From the NCBI GenBank assembly GCA_016935315.1, contig JAFGRD010000042.1, positions 25,746-89,745 of the forward strand: a stretch of DNA of 64,000 bases, read 5' to 3'. Positions 55,001 to 62,576 of the stretch are shown piece by piece. The DNA is from Pirellulales bacterium. GTDB lineage: Bacteria > Planctomycetota > Planctomycetia > Pirellulales > Thermoguttaceae. The position numbers and the translations under genes are program-made. The notes beneath the pieces were generated by a model that saw only the letters and a list, made by a program, of their open reading frames with translations, was not told the DNA's origin and ran no database searches. Within the stretch, counting starts at the first letter, position 1. Each line of letters starts with the position of its first letter.

Positions 55001-55662
55001 TCGTAGCCGACGCCGGTCGTGCCGGGAATCCAGCCGGCGTCGTTGAAGCCCAGTGCGGTCCAGTTCGTTCCCAGCGAGGCATTGGACGGCACGAACGCGC
55101 GGGCGGCGTCCCCTTCGGCTATCAACGGCGTCGCAATCAGGCCTTGCGACAGCCCGTACGACATGTCGGCATACTGCGGCCCGAAGACGGGCGAGTAGTC
55201 GTGCGAGACCGTCGTGCCGTCGGCACGAACCAGCCCCAAATACTCGCCGTCGCCGTCGAGCTTGAAGTTGGTGTGCAACTCGGCCGGATCACTGCGATCC
55301 TTGCCCGAAGCAAACACGACCAGATAGCCGCCCGCGTCGAGCGAAACGTCCGGGAATTGCCACCGGACCAGATCGCCCGCGTCGTCGGTCAAGTACCAGC
55401 CGTCGAGGCTGACCGTCGCCTCGGTCGGATTGTGGATCTCGATCCAGTCTTCATAGTCGCCGTCTTCGTCGGCCAACGTGCCGTTGTTGACGGCCATGAA
55501 CTCGCTGATCAGCAGCGGGCCGGCGTCGAGCACGCATTTCGGCTCGAGACGCTCCAGCAGCAACCGTCTCTCTCTACGGTTGCCGGCTGGCATGCGCCGC
55601 GATTTGCGTTTCCACGGCCCGTTGGCCGCGCCGATACTCCGAGGGTTGAAATAGCGCAGCAC
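49024..55662 (-). CDS. Giant secreted CotH-kinase, lamin-tail and dockerin protein with inserted lectin-like domain
   Basis: 2212 residues; the start is GTG 55662 with AGGAGG 6 nt upstream. LERLEPKCVLDAG (~37-49) is the LEPR motif, with PKC replacing PRL. A lamin-tail domain follows (~50-165). A jelly-roll-like domain (FVAYLNGTEVVRRNAP) is interrupted at ~306-534 by a lectin-like module and resumes with YEDFDLTARR. Then a chitobiase-type beta fold (~620-690); CotH (~700-1095) with LRIRGQTSQGFPKKQYAFET and MGPVWDYNLSLGNADY; another jelly roll (~1185-1355); three lamin-tail domains (~1395-1820); and the shared C-terminal beta-module with double dockerin (~1890-2117; DFNHDARVNATDM). Same architecture as 5215-13032 apart from the insertion. 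Probably an exported kinase-bearing surface or matrix protein; substrate unknown. Confidence 0.88.
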   Translation of the reverse strand: MLRYFNPRSIGAANGPWKRKSRRMPAGNRRERRLLLERLEPKCVLDAGPLLISEFMAVNNGTLADEDGDYEDWIEIHNPTEATVSLDGWYLTDDAGDLVRWQFPDVSLDAGGYLVVFASGKDRSDPAELHTNFKLDGDGEYLGLVRADGTTVSHDYSPVFGPQYADMSYGLSQGLIATPLIAEGDAARAFVPSNASLGTNWTALGFNDAGWIPGTTGVGYDAGTDYDDLIGRDVDGAMHGINASCYTRVPFQVDDPAAFESLLLRMKYDDGFVAYLNGTEVVRRNAPISPSWDSTATAEHGQPVSTTMSQDFDGGGTAYTPSSYGSPPGAEVVSGGPTGSFLRLIHDDTGGNVNRITFDRVHAGAAPRVVADFDFRLHSNNSPADGFSFLLLPTSTYGDSGPGTDGSYASEEPNVPGAFAVGFDLYPESSGVNDVSVHYNGGEVFNVTLSNGQIDLDAGVFHHAHVELVEAPGGARVTVTLTPNISGTPVVAINDVLIPGFEPYESRVEFSGRTGGLYVDADLDNIEVAFGAASDTIAYEDFDLTARRGLLQPGENVLAIHGLNITAADDDFLVLPELTGTAAQSIQPEVEAYFTTPTPGAPNEVGSEAPSEAPGFSHESGTYVNSFSLALTADSAGAVIHYTTDGSIPTESSSVYESPIWVGTTTRVRARTIEPGRALGPVVSHGYIFLDTSVANFNSDVPLIVLDTYGLSLSDTLLTPAISVFIETGGDGRARITDLPEFAGRSGLRIRGQTSQGFPKKQYAFETWAEGNQDTAPIAAAAADDLAVSLFGMPAESDWVIQGPYSDKTLMRNYLAYSWSNDIGQYAPRVRFCEVFVNLGGGKIRYPEDYVGTYVFMEKIKRDSDRVDIAALTPSDNEAPEVTGGYIWKKDKAGAGDQPWYTSRGQELRHVEPDASEITPQQQAYLEGYINEFESVLYGPNYRDPVNGYAKYIDVDSWIDHWIIVELCKNIDGFRLSTYYHKDREGKIKMGPVWDYNLSLGNADYNGGWDPAGWYNNYCGDYDYPYWRRLFEDPDFEQRLADRWHELRQNELSTAKLLADVDTAAAEITESQARNFQKWNILGVELWPNWFVGQTWQEEVNWMKGWIEQRAAWMDTQFATPPEFSQDGGIIAPGFELTMTEPPGTVYYTLDGSDPRLAGGGVSAGASVYSSTGTIEVSLVPAGSDWRYLDDGSNQQTAWRAPGFNDSAWDSGTAEFGYGDGDEATVVDFGTDDRNKYTTTYFRHTFEVADASDVTSLTARLVRDDGAVVYLNGQEVARSNMDEGTVLYSTFASSAISGGDESTFYEYPVTNLSLLNDGQNVLAVEVHQANLTSSDLSFNLELLATIDQGGSSGEGIALQDNTRVIARTKNGSSWSAPTLATFVLSPLPELAVTEINYNPYDPTAAELAIDPTFDSDDFEFVELKNIGSETVSLVGVEFVAGVRFDFTTADVRELSPGQYVVIASNITAFEARYGTAVPLAGQYELLLANDGEAILLQDGAGRAILDFHYNDASDWPGRADGKGATLILVDPAGSYNLGSNWNSSVRYGGTPGADAEPELGVVINEVLTHTDPPLTDTIELHNPTAAAIDVGGWYLSDRWGWASNPSNGDYKKFRIPDGTSIPAGGYVVFDEDDFNPNPMNPGPNDFALNGAHGDDVWLMKADAAGNLTHFADHVAFPAAANGESFGRWPNGTGGLYPMSWPTLDPIAGANSGPRVGPVILSEVHYNPNGTLGPDDLEFVEIYNTTGDTVDLTGWRIRQGIDFDFADATLLDPYEVLVVVPFDPADTDRLTAFRTEYGIDESVRLVGGYDDLLDNGGERVQLQRPDAPPLDEPYFTPRLLEDEIDYDDESPWPVEADGTGQSLNRAADDAWGHDAAGWQPAPPTPGTVPLLTTARIVGRHIFYNHSAFDGNNAAANAQDDQAVATDKAALLPGQTATFANYSSYSRGLNGVMVDIEGLSEFVTLGSDDFEFRLGNSNDPGSWGAAASPTVITVRPAEGEGGSARVTIIWPDYAVGKQWLQVTVLATDDTRLATPDVFYFGSAPGEAGNSTSDAKVNASDMLLSRNNPRNFLNPAPIDFPYDFNHDARVNATDMLIARNNQTHFLNALKLITVPGGKAAEGSDPEFGTSLAEATANVPDAALKSLSADGTGLLQERSIEGDSKTQNIKTPTSPFDSDQADWWFELPRTSRGERDAGKQAIVSEEHQGLLEKHDR

Positions 55663-55799
55663 GACCGTCCTCCTCTGAACGCTCGGGGCAGCGACCCCGC
55701 GCAGCGTCTCCGTGTCACATCGCGCCGCAGGCCGCTCTTACAGTGTTCCGGTGACGGAGATGCCTTCATTATGGCCGTTTTCCGCCGAATTTGCAGCCC

Positions 55800-58130
55800 T
55801 CATGCTTTTCGGCGGCGAATGGCCGAAAGCAGTCCGAACGCCGCCAGCAAGCTGGCAACCATGGCGAGCGAGGCCGGCTCGGGAACGGTGATGATCGAGA
55901 TGTTGTCGAGATCCACCGAAGTGAACGCTCCCCCGCTGCGTGCACCGAAACCCGCACGGAAATCAAAGTTGGCAACGTCCATGCCCGGAATCGGCTCGTT
56001 GGCAAACACCGTGACCGGTGTGCCCGGCATTCCGAAGATATCCGGAGTGATGGTCAACGTCGCCAACGCGCCGCCGGTGCCCTGGGTCACACTGAGATCC
56101 ACGTGGTTGAACAAACCGGTGTTCAAATCGAAGGCCACGGCCGGATCGACGGGATAGCTGCCCAACCGCTGGCCGTCCCAGTCGAGGATGACCGTGTTCT
56201 CGTTATGCTCCGCGTCCCCAGAGAAGATGTCGAACGCCACCACCAACGCGGCCGGCAACGGGGGCTCGGGCGTTTCCCAGGCGACCTGTCCGCCGGGGCC
56301 TGCCATCGCCGAAGCGCCGTAGACCGACGTGTCGGCCAGGACCAGGGCGAAGCCGTCGGCGCGCTCGCCGCAGCAGCCGGTGTGGCCTGTTTCGTCGGGC
56401 ATCCGATAGTCGAACTTGGCCAGGATCGTCACGTCCGGATCGCTGGCCCGATCAAACGAAACCATCGAGTTCTGGCCGCCGACGTTGTCGTGGATCAACC
56501 GCAGGAAGTTGCCGTTGCTTCCGCCCTCGTTGACGATGGCCGGCCCCGGGAAGCTCGCGGAAACGTGGCCCTTGTAGAACGAGCCGCCGCCTTCGAAATT
56601 CTGCGTCGTGTAGAGCGGCTGAGGCCCGGGCGCGGCGCCGGTGGCGATGTTGTCCAGATCGACGCTCATGTTGGCCCCGCCGGTGCGCCCCGCGAACTGA
56701 AGCCGATAGTCATATGGAACCATGTCGGGGATCAGCAGGTCGGAAACAACCGTAACCGGGCTGCCGGGCGTGCCGTGGATATCCGGGGTCAAGGTGAGCG
56801 TCACGGCCGTGCCGCCGGAAACGTGCTGGGCGATCAGCTCGGCATGGTGGAACACCCCGGCGTCCAGGTCGATGTCGCCAAGGTCAAGCTGCGCCTCGTG
56901 AACCATGTTCCCGTCGTAGAAGATCGTCACCCGGTTGGTCGGAGGATCGCTAAAGTACGGATACACGTCGAAGCCGATGCCCAGGCCGCCGGCGATGTTC
57001 GGCTCTTCGGCCGGGGCCGGGTCGACGCCTGCTCCCTGGCTGCCGTAGGTCGCCGTCGGCAGCAGCGCGATGGAGAACCCGTCAGCCGGATCGGCCCCGC
57101 TGCCGCAGAAGTCGAACTCCGCCTTCAGCGAATTGGACACGCCGCCGTCGGGCCCGCGATCAAACGCGATCGCGTTACTGTTGCTGTTGACGTCGTTGTT
57201 GACCAGCCGCAGGAAGTGACCGGTCGGGCCGCCGGCAATCGGCATCGGGCCGGGATCGGAGCCCCACTGCGACGAAGTGAAATTCGTGGTTCCCGCGCTG
57301 TCGAAGTCCTGGATCAGCGTCGCCGACGAAATCACCGGGAGAGGCGCGTATGGATTGCTGTAGTCAACACTGATATTGTCCAGATCGACGTCCATGTTGG
57401 CCCCGCCGGTGCGCGCCGAAAACTGGATGCGGTTCTCATACGGCAGCAGGCCGGAGACAAACGTGTTGAACGCCGTGATCGTCGCGCCCGGCACGCCGTG
57501 GATATCGGGGGTCAGTTGCAGGCTAACGGTGGAGCCGTTGGCCAACTGCTGCATCTCAACGCGGGCATGATGGAAAACTCCGATGTCGAGGTCGACGTCG
57601 GCCGGATTCAGCCGGACGTTGCGACGTTCGGCCCCGTTGTGGTGGACCGATACGTCGTTGACGACCCACGGCTCCCAGATGTCGAAGCCGATCGCAGCCG
57701 TCTCGGCGATGTTGGGCTCTTCGGGATCAAAGGCCGTCGGCCCGACGCCCGTCGTGCCGTACACCGAAGTCGGCAGAAACTGCAGCGAAAACCCGTCGGC
57801 GCCGTTGTCGGCACTGGTGACGCGGAAGTCGAGCTCCGCGACAATCGTCGAGAACGCGCCGGAATCGGTCAGATCGTAGCTGTAATGGTTCCTCTGGTCG
57901 TTGATGGTATCGTTGATCAGCCGCAAGAAGTCGCCGGTTGGTCCGCCAGACACAACGGCGGGGCCCGGTGCACTACCCTGCTGAGTTGCAGTAACTGCCG
58001 CAACCGGTGGATCGAATGTGTCGACAAGAGCTGCGCCAGCAGTACCGCTTAAAGCAACACCCACGGCCAATACGGCCAACAGCGCCCCTCCCAATCCCAA
58101 GCTTCGTACACCAAAGTTGTGGCCCGACAT
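55800..58130 (-). CDS. PEP-CTERM protein with three tandem lectin-like modules
   Basis: 776 residues from ATG 58130, with AGAGGA 8 nt upstream. Signal peptide to about residue 33. Three modules of about 225-240 residues (~34-255, 268-497, 502-743) repeat the same order: GGPTGDFLRLIND, a beta core with DGFSLQFLPTSVYG, EEPNIAE, VFHHAxVE, LTPDIHGVPGA, and a closing VDLDNIS. The pattern resembles L-type lectin/concanavalin folds. One further copy is inserted in the neighbouring CotH giant. The C-terminus VPEPASLAMVASLLAAFGLL plus RRRK is a PEP-CTERM signal. Likely an exported carbohydrate-binding protein; ligand unknown. Confidence 0.85.
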   Translation of the reverse strand: MSGHNFGVRSLGLGGALLAVLAVGVALSGTAGAALVDTFDPPVAAVTATQQGSAPGPAVVSGGPTGDFLRLINDTINDQRNHYSYDLTDSGAFSTIVAELDFRVTSADNGADGFSLQFLPTSVYGTTGVGPTAFDPEEPNIAETAAIGFDIWEPWVVNDVSVHHNGAERRNVRLNPADVDLDIGVFHHARVEMQQLANGSTVSLQLTPDIHGVPGATITAFNTFVSGLLPYENRIQFSARTGGANMDVDLDNISVDYSNPYAPLPVISSATLIQDFDSAGTTNFTSSQWGSDPGPMPIAGGPTGHFLRLVNNDVNSNSNAIAFDRGPDGGVSNSLKAEFDFCGSGADPADGFSIALLPTATYGSQGAGVDPAPAEEPNIAGGLGIGFDVYPYFSDPPTNRVTIFYDGNMVHEAQLDLGDIDLDAGVFHHAELIAQHVSGGTAVTLTLTPDIHGTPGSPVTVVSDLLIPDMVPYDYRLQFAGRTGGANMSVDLDNIATGAAPGPQPLYTTQNFEGGGSFYKGHVSASFPGPAIVNEGGSNGNFLRLIHDNVGGQNSMVSFDRASDPDVTILAKFDYRMPDETGHTGCCGERADGFALVLADTSVYGASAMAGPGGQVAWETPEPPLPAALVVAFDIFSGDAEHNENTVILDWDGQRLGSYPVDPAVAFDLNTGLFNHVDLSVTQGTGGALATLTITPDIFGMPGTPVTVFANEPIPGMDVANFDFRAGFGARSGGAFTSVDLDNISIITVPEPASLAMVASLLAAFGLLSAIRRRKA

Positions 58131-58492
58131 GATTCGATCCTCTCAAGATACAAGAAACGGTGAATTCAACAGAGACAGCCTTGTCAGTTCTTGATCCTTG
58201 GCGGAACCGGTGGCTTGCGTGCCGCCGTGGTCGTTCCGACGCATCGTCGGGCGGCGGCAGGCTGCGCCGTAGTTCAGCACAATCCCTATTATCGTGATAT
58301 GCTGAACTAGCCTTGTCAACCATCGGAACCACTATTTTCGGAAAAAAACACAAAACCGCCAGCTTACCCCTGCAGCGGGGAGTGCGGATACCATCGCCAT
58401 GCCTGGTGTCGCGACGCGCGACCTTGGTCCGGTGGGAGCCGATCGCAGTCTGCGTGCGTAATGCACCACGTAAAGCGTTGCGGCAAAGAACG
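58131..58492. other. Intergenic region, 362 bp
   Basis: Upstream of the three-lectin PEP-CTERM gene and downstream of the CRTAC1 gene. It contains a perfect 10-bp inverted repeat (58270-58309) beside a consensus minus-strand TTGACA (58319-58314); no well-spaced -10 box is seen (GATAAT lies 20 nt away). No coding signal. Confidence 0.5.
58270..58309. promoter_or_regulatory. Perfect 10-bp inverted repeat, operator candidate
   Basis: TAGTTCAGCA (58270-58279) and TGCTGAACTA (58300-58309) are exact reverse complements 20 bp apart, two helical turns. A minus-strand TTGACA lies 4 bp beyond. The position, 140-180 bp before ATG 58130, suits a dimeric regulator controlling the PEP-CTERM lectin gene. 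Confidence 0.45.
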
Positions 58493-60232
58493 TTATGGCT
58501 TGACGCACTCGTCAAGCTCGCCGCCTTCGGTGATCGTCCAGCAGCGGTCGGCGGGGACGTCCGTCAGCACGTCGACGCCGCCGGCAATCCAGCGGATTTC
58601 GATTCGGTCGGCCCGGTCACGCTTGCCGAGACCGAAATGGACCCGTGTTCCCCAGTGACTCTGGTATCCACGTCCGCTGTGGACTTCGTCGATGAGCGTC
58701 AGGTCGCCGGCGATGACCTTCACGCGGGCCCCGACGCCATCTCGATTGGACTTCACTCCCCGCAAGCGAATCTGCAGCCAGTGATTGCCCTGCGGCGAGT
58801 CGTTTCGCAGAATCGTCGGAATGTTGCAGGAGTTGAGGATGACAATGTCAAGATCGCCGTCGTTGTCGAGGTCGGCGAAACCGGCGCCGCGACTGCTGGC
58901 CCGCACGGCCAGTCCGTCGCCGCTGGCCGCCGACGCATCGACGAACCTGCCTCGGCCATCGTTGATCCGCAGGACGTTGGGCGTGAGGTACGTCGACGTA
59001 TCGTCGAACTTGCCCACGTCGCTGTTGAGGTGCCCGCAGGCGATGAAGAGATCTCGATCGCCGTCCTGGTCGAGGTCGACCAGGCCGTTGCCCCAGGTAA
59101 CGTGGGCGCGGGTCCCGGAGCCGGCCTGGGTGAGGAAGGTCACGTCGTCGAAGGAGGCGTTGCCGAGGTTTCGGTACAACGTGGCGATTTCCGTTTGGTA
59201 GGAGGTGACATGGAAGTCGAGGCGGCCGTCGTTGTCATAGTCGCCGGCTTCAACGGCCATGGTCCCATGAGGCTGGCCGGCCAGATCGTAGGCGAGCCCG
59301 GCCATCAGCGCCGCCTCTTCGAACCTGCCCGAGCCGTCGTTCTGAAAAAGACAATTGGCCTCGACGTCGTTGCCCACGAAGATGTCGGTATCGCCGTCGT
59401 CGTCGTAGTCGGCGCAGATCATTCCCATGCCGGGCCCGGCGTGGGCGGCGATGCCCGATTCGATGCTGACGTCGGTAAACGTCCCGTCGCCGTTGTTGCG
59501 GTAGAGCACGTCGGGTTCGGGAAGGTAATCGCGGGGGCTGGGAAAGACGGCGTAGCCCATGCGGGTGCGCGAGACGTGCTTGTCGTAGGAAAACTTGATG
59601 TAGTTGGCGACGTAGAGATCCAGATCGCCGTCGGCGTCGACGTCCAAGAAGCAAACGCCGGCGCCCACCTTGTCACCGTTGCCGACTCCGGCCGCTTCGG
59701 TCACGTCGGTGAAGCTGCCGTCGCCGTCGTTGCGGTAGAGAACGTTCGGCCCGTAGTTGTTCAAGTACAGATCCAGGTCGCCGTCGTTGTCGTAGTCGCC
59801 GGCGACCACCCCCAGGCCGTGCTCGGTGTTGCCGACTCCGGCCTGCTCGGTAACGTCGGTGAACCGGAACCCGCCGTCGTTGCGATACAGCGCGTTGCGG
59901 GGCGGCACGGCCGCGGTGGCGCCTTTCAGGGGCGCCCCGTTGAGGAAATAGAGGTCGTCGTCGCCGTCGTTGTCGTAGTCGAACAGCGCCAATCCGGCGC
60001 TGACGTACTCGAGGATGTATTTTTTTCCGGACCCGCCGTCGGTGTGCCGGAAGGTGATGCCCGTTTGCGGCGTGACGTCGCGCAGCACGATCTGGCCGCG
60101 CGAGTCGGTCGCCGACAAGGCGCAGAGCCATGCCAGCAGGGCCGTGGCGGGGAGCGTTACGGCAAGCCGCCTCGTCCGCCCGCGCGCCGGTCCTGCCAAG
60201 TCATCGTTTCTGATGGAGCCGCTCATAGACAT
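58493..60232 (-). CDS. Secreted CRTAC1-family protein: VCBS/FG-GAP repeats and ASPIC/UnbV domain
   Basis: About 579 residues. The start is ATG 60232 (another in-frame ATG at 60226), overlapping the upstream TPR gene by about 30 bp; the longer frame is rejected. Signal sequence around 20-45 (LAVTLPATALLAWLCALSAT). Seven or more propeller-type FG-GAP/VCBS repeats follow, each with Ca-binding DYDNDGDxDLY and LYRNDGxGxFTDVT (~60-430). The C-terminal ASPIC/UnbV domain (~480-560) contains HWLQIRLRGVKSNRDGVGAR and SGRGYQSHWGTRVHFGLG. Exported beta-propeller with likely Ca-dependent protein or glycan binding. Overlap with the TPR gene, which ends with it, implies a joint function, a common planctomycete pairing. 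Confidence 0.88.
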   Translation of the reverse strand: MSMSGSIRNDDLAGPARGRTRRLAVTLPATALLAWLCALSATDSRGQIVLRDVTPQTGITFRHTDGGSGKKYILEYVSAGLALFDYDNDGDDDLYFLNGAPLKGATAAVPPRNALYRNDGGFRFTDVTEQAGVGNTEHGLGVVAGDYDNDGDLDLYLNNYGPNVLYRNDGDGSFTDVTEAAGVGNGDKVGAGVCFLDVDADGDLDLYVANYIKFSYDKHVSRTRMGYAVFPSPRDYLPEPDVLYRNNGDGTFTDVSIESGIAAHAGPGMGMICADYDDDGDTDIFVGNDVEANCLFQNDGSGRFEEAALMAGLAYDLAGQPHGTMAVEAGDYDNDGRLDFHVTSYQTEIATLYRNLGNASFDDVTFLTQAGSGTRAHVTWGNGLVDLDQDGDRDLFIACGHLNSDVGKFDDTSTYLTPNVLRINDGRGRFVDASAASGDGLAVRASSRGAGFADLDNDGDLDIVILNSCNIPTILRNDSPQGNHWLQIRLRGVKSNRDGVGARVKVIAGDLTLIDEVHSGRGYQSHWGTRVHFGLGKRDRADRIEIRWIAGGVDVLTDVPADRCWTITEGGELDECVKP

Positions 60233-61787
60233 CTTTGTACCTGGCGTTTCGGGGATCCAGCGCGACGGCCCGTTCGATGGCCGCCAGCGCGCCCGCCCGA
60301 TCCGCGTTGTTGGCGCATGCCACGGCCAGCACGAAGTAGTTCGGAGCCGCGGGATCCAATCGCACGGCAGTCCGGGCAAGCATTAGGGCTTCGGCAAGAT
60401 TTCGACTGGTTTGCAGGTAGATCTGGGCCAGGCCGCGATATCCGGAGGAGTGCTCCGGAGCGACCCGCCGGGCGTCGGCGAAGGCCCGCTCCGCGGCGTC
60501 GAGCTGCCCCAGCCCGGCATGCAACTCACCCAGTTTCAAATAGCACGTGAGGTTTTCGGGTTCCAGATCCCGAATCTGCTGCCAGAGTTGCAGGGCCTCC
60601 TCTCGGCGGCCGTTTCCTTCCAGCAGCAGCGCGAGCTTCTCGCGGCAGACGGCCGCTTGCGGATCGAGGACGGCCGCCCTGCGCCAAAGCTGTTCTGCCT
60701 TCGCCGCGTTTCCATGGGCCAGGTAGAACTCGGCGGCGTGGTGGTAAGTCTCCGCCGTCCTCGGTCGCATCACGCCGAGATCGTCGTACTCGCTTCGACG
60801 TTCTCGATCGGTCCGGGAGTCTTCGGCCTTCAACTGCCGGAACTTCTCCATGTGGCGGCGCGACTCTTCGGCCAGGTTCAGCCGTTTGCAGGCCGTGGCC
60901 AGTCCGTAGTAGGCGTCGGCGAGATTGGGCCGGATCTTCGCCGCGGCTTCATAGCTCGCCTTGGCCTCCGGGGCATCGCCCAACTGCAACCGAATCTGGC
61001 CCAAGAGGACGTAGCTGTTACAGGCCGTCGGCGAGATTGCGATGTCCTTCTCCAGAGCGGCCGCCGCCTGCTGCAACTGGCCCAGGCCGACCAACGCCCG
61101 CGCCAGGCGATAGTGGACGTTGGGCATCTGCGGATCGATCTCCAGCGCCTTCCGCAACAGCGAGGCGGCCTTTTCGTGCTCGTCGCTCAGCAGGGCAACC
61201 ATGCCCATCGCGTCGTACGCGGTGGCGCGCCGCGGGTCCAGTTCCAGACATCGCTGCCAGTGCTTGATCGCGTCGGAGTTCCGGCCGTGCTTGCTGTACA
61301 CGTTTCCCACCAGGCCGATGGGAGACGGATCGCCCGGAAACTCTTCCATCAACCGTTGGGCAACCTCAATTTCCTCCTCGGCCAAGGCCTGGACCGTGGT
61401 CGGCGGCGTGTAGCCCGCCAGCGGAGAGGGCGCGGGCCCGGACGCAGAAGAGACCGCCGGTGGCGCGGCCTCCAGCGATGCGCGAGGCAGGCTGGTCCGG
61501 GTCGGCGGCGGGGCCGGTGGTTCTGGTGGCATGGTCGGCGTTTTCCGTGGCGGAGCGACCGGCCCATCTGCGGGGACTGTCGCCGCCCCGCGCGGCGGCC
61601 GCTGCGCTTGGGGCCGGCCGTCCTCCAACCAAATCGATCGGCTCATGGCAAACGCGACCACAACCGCGGAGACGAGGGCACAAAGCAGCAGCAACGCTCC
61701 GACGAATCGGCCGACGCGAAGGGGCGTGGCTTGCGAAACCTCAGCACGGTGGCGTCGTTGGCGAACAGACTTGCGTGGCATTTCCAT
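60201..61787 (-). CDS. Membrane-anchored TPR-repeat protein
   Basis: 528 residues from ATG 61787 (another Met two codons on). A basic N-terminus leads into one transmembrane helix (~27-48; FVGALLLLCALVSAVVVAFA), then a Pro/Ala-rich linker (~55-125) and about nine to ten tetratricopeptide repeats (~135-525) such as SDAIKHWQRCLELDPRRATA, KAASLLRKALEIDPQMPNVH and AEQLWRRAAVLDPQAAVCRE. TPRs are protein-binding scaffolds; here they would face the periplasm. The gene overlaps the following CRTAC1 gene, so the two are co-expressed and may bind each other. The region upstream carries the 99-bp element. Confidence 0.85.
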   Translation of the reverse strand: MEMPRKSVRQRRHRAEVSQATPLRVGRFVGALLLLCALVSAVVVAFAMSRSIWLEDGRPQAQRPPRGAATVPADGPVAPPRKTPTMPPEPPAPPPTRTSLPRASLEAAPPAVSSASGPAPSPLAGYTPPTTVQALAEEEIEVAQRLMEEFPGDPSPIGLVGNVYSKHGRNSDAIKHWQRCLELDPRRATAYDAMGMVALLSDEHEKAASLLRKALEIDPQMPNVHYRLARALVGLGQLQQAAAALEKDIAISPTACNSYVLLGQIRLQLGDAPEAKASYEAAAKIRPNLADAYYGLATACKRLNLAEESRRHMEKFRQLKAEDSRTDRERRSEYDDLGVMRPRTAETYHHAAEFYLAHGNAAKAEQLWRRAAVLDPQAAVCREKLALLLEGNGRREEALQLWQQIRDLEPENLTCYLKLGELHAGLGQLDAAERAFADARRVAPEHSSGYRGLAQIYLQTSRNLAEALMLARTAVRLDPAAPNYFVLAVACANNADRAGALAAIERAVALDPRNARYKDVYERLHQKR

Positions 61788-62214
61788 CGTCCCGCTTTTC
61801 GGCCGATGAGGGGTTCCCGGTTGCCTTGCCTCTGTCTGTTGCCGGAATTCCCAGAGACTCTCATTGACGCTTGCACAGTCAATGCGCGAGGGCGACCAAC
61901 GGGAGCCCGATTCGTCCGGCCTCCCGTTGGTCGGCCTGGATCATTCGCAATGCAGACATCAATACGCCAAGTATAGCTTGCGGCGCGGGTTTGAGATAGC
62001 CCCGCAGATACCGGAAGACACGAGGTTCCCGAAAGCGGCTGATGCGCTGCACAGTGCGCAAGAATTCAGCCGATCCGGAGGCTCGCATGGATCGGGTGAG
62101 CGCTGAGCCGTCTCCGCGACTGCACAAAAACGCTCAACCGGCCCGGCTCGGGAGACCGGTCGCTGGCGTGGACGTGAACATCGCTGAAGGACAACGCGTC
62201 GTCACGATACACGA
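61788..62214. other. Intergenic region, 427 bp, with palindromic element
   Basis: Upstream of the TPR gene. It contains element copy 2 (61864-61962) and otherwise no coding or promoter signal I can support. The right part borders the degenerate integrase. Confidence 0.5.
61864..61962. repeat. 99-bp palindromic MITE-like element, copy 2
   Basis: Inverse orientation relative to copy 1 at 33832-33930 and exactly the same length. Ends TTGACGCTTGCACAGTCAAT (61864 on) and CATTCGCAATGCAGACATCA (61942 on) are imperfect inverted repeats, about 15 of 21 positions. Internal arms GACCAACGGGAG (61894-61905) and CTCCCGTTGGTC (61921-61932) are perfect. Confidence 0.75.
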
Positions 62215-62450
62215 CAAATGTTGAGCGTCTGTACCCACCGCTCCGCGTAGGCGTTCTGATTCGGCGCCCGCACGGCAACTCGCTTCAGTTCGATGTCTTC
62301 CGTCTTGAGAACGGTCTCCAACTGTTCGGTGTACTTCGTATCCCTGTCGCAGACGATGTACTCAGGCTTGTCCGGCTAATCGTCGAAGAACATGCACATG
62401 TTCCGTGCCTGCCGGGCCATCCAGTTGCCGAGAGTGTTGTGAACGGGGAG
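62215..62450 (-). pseudogene. Degenerate integrase/transposase fragment (rve core)
   Basis: Reading the minus strand downward from about 62450 gives LGNWMARQARNMCMFFDD, an in-frame stop, then YIVCDRDTKYTEQLETVL and VAVRAPNQNAYAERWVQTLN, ending soon after. DRDTKY and the RAPNxNAYAERWVQ block are hallmark segments of an integrase catalytic core (rve) of IS-type transposases. Both ends of the gene are missing and there is an internal stop, so it is a dead remnant. It lies between the 99-bp element and a truncated dockerin gene. Confidence 0.75.
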
Positions 62451-62480
62451 GTAATTCGGGCAAGGGGCCCTGGCCGACTA

Positions 62481-62508
62481 TTGACTTATCGCCGATGCAT
62501 GTTATAAC
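62481..62508 (+). promoter_or_regulatory. Candidate promoter before the truncated dockerin gene
   Basis: TTGACT (62481-62486), 16-nt spacer, TATAAC (62503-62508): five of six consensus bases in each box. It would start transcription about 60 bp before the frame at 62577, whose own start looks unnatural. Confidence 0.4.
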
Positions 62509-62576
62509 GCACCCCCAACTGTCGTTGTTGCCTCCCTGTTATCGGTCGGCGGTTCGATGTTCGAGCCGCTTCTTGA

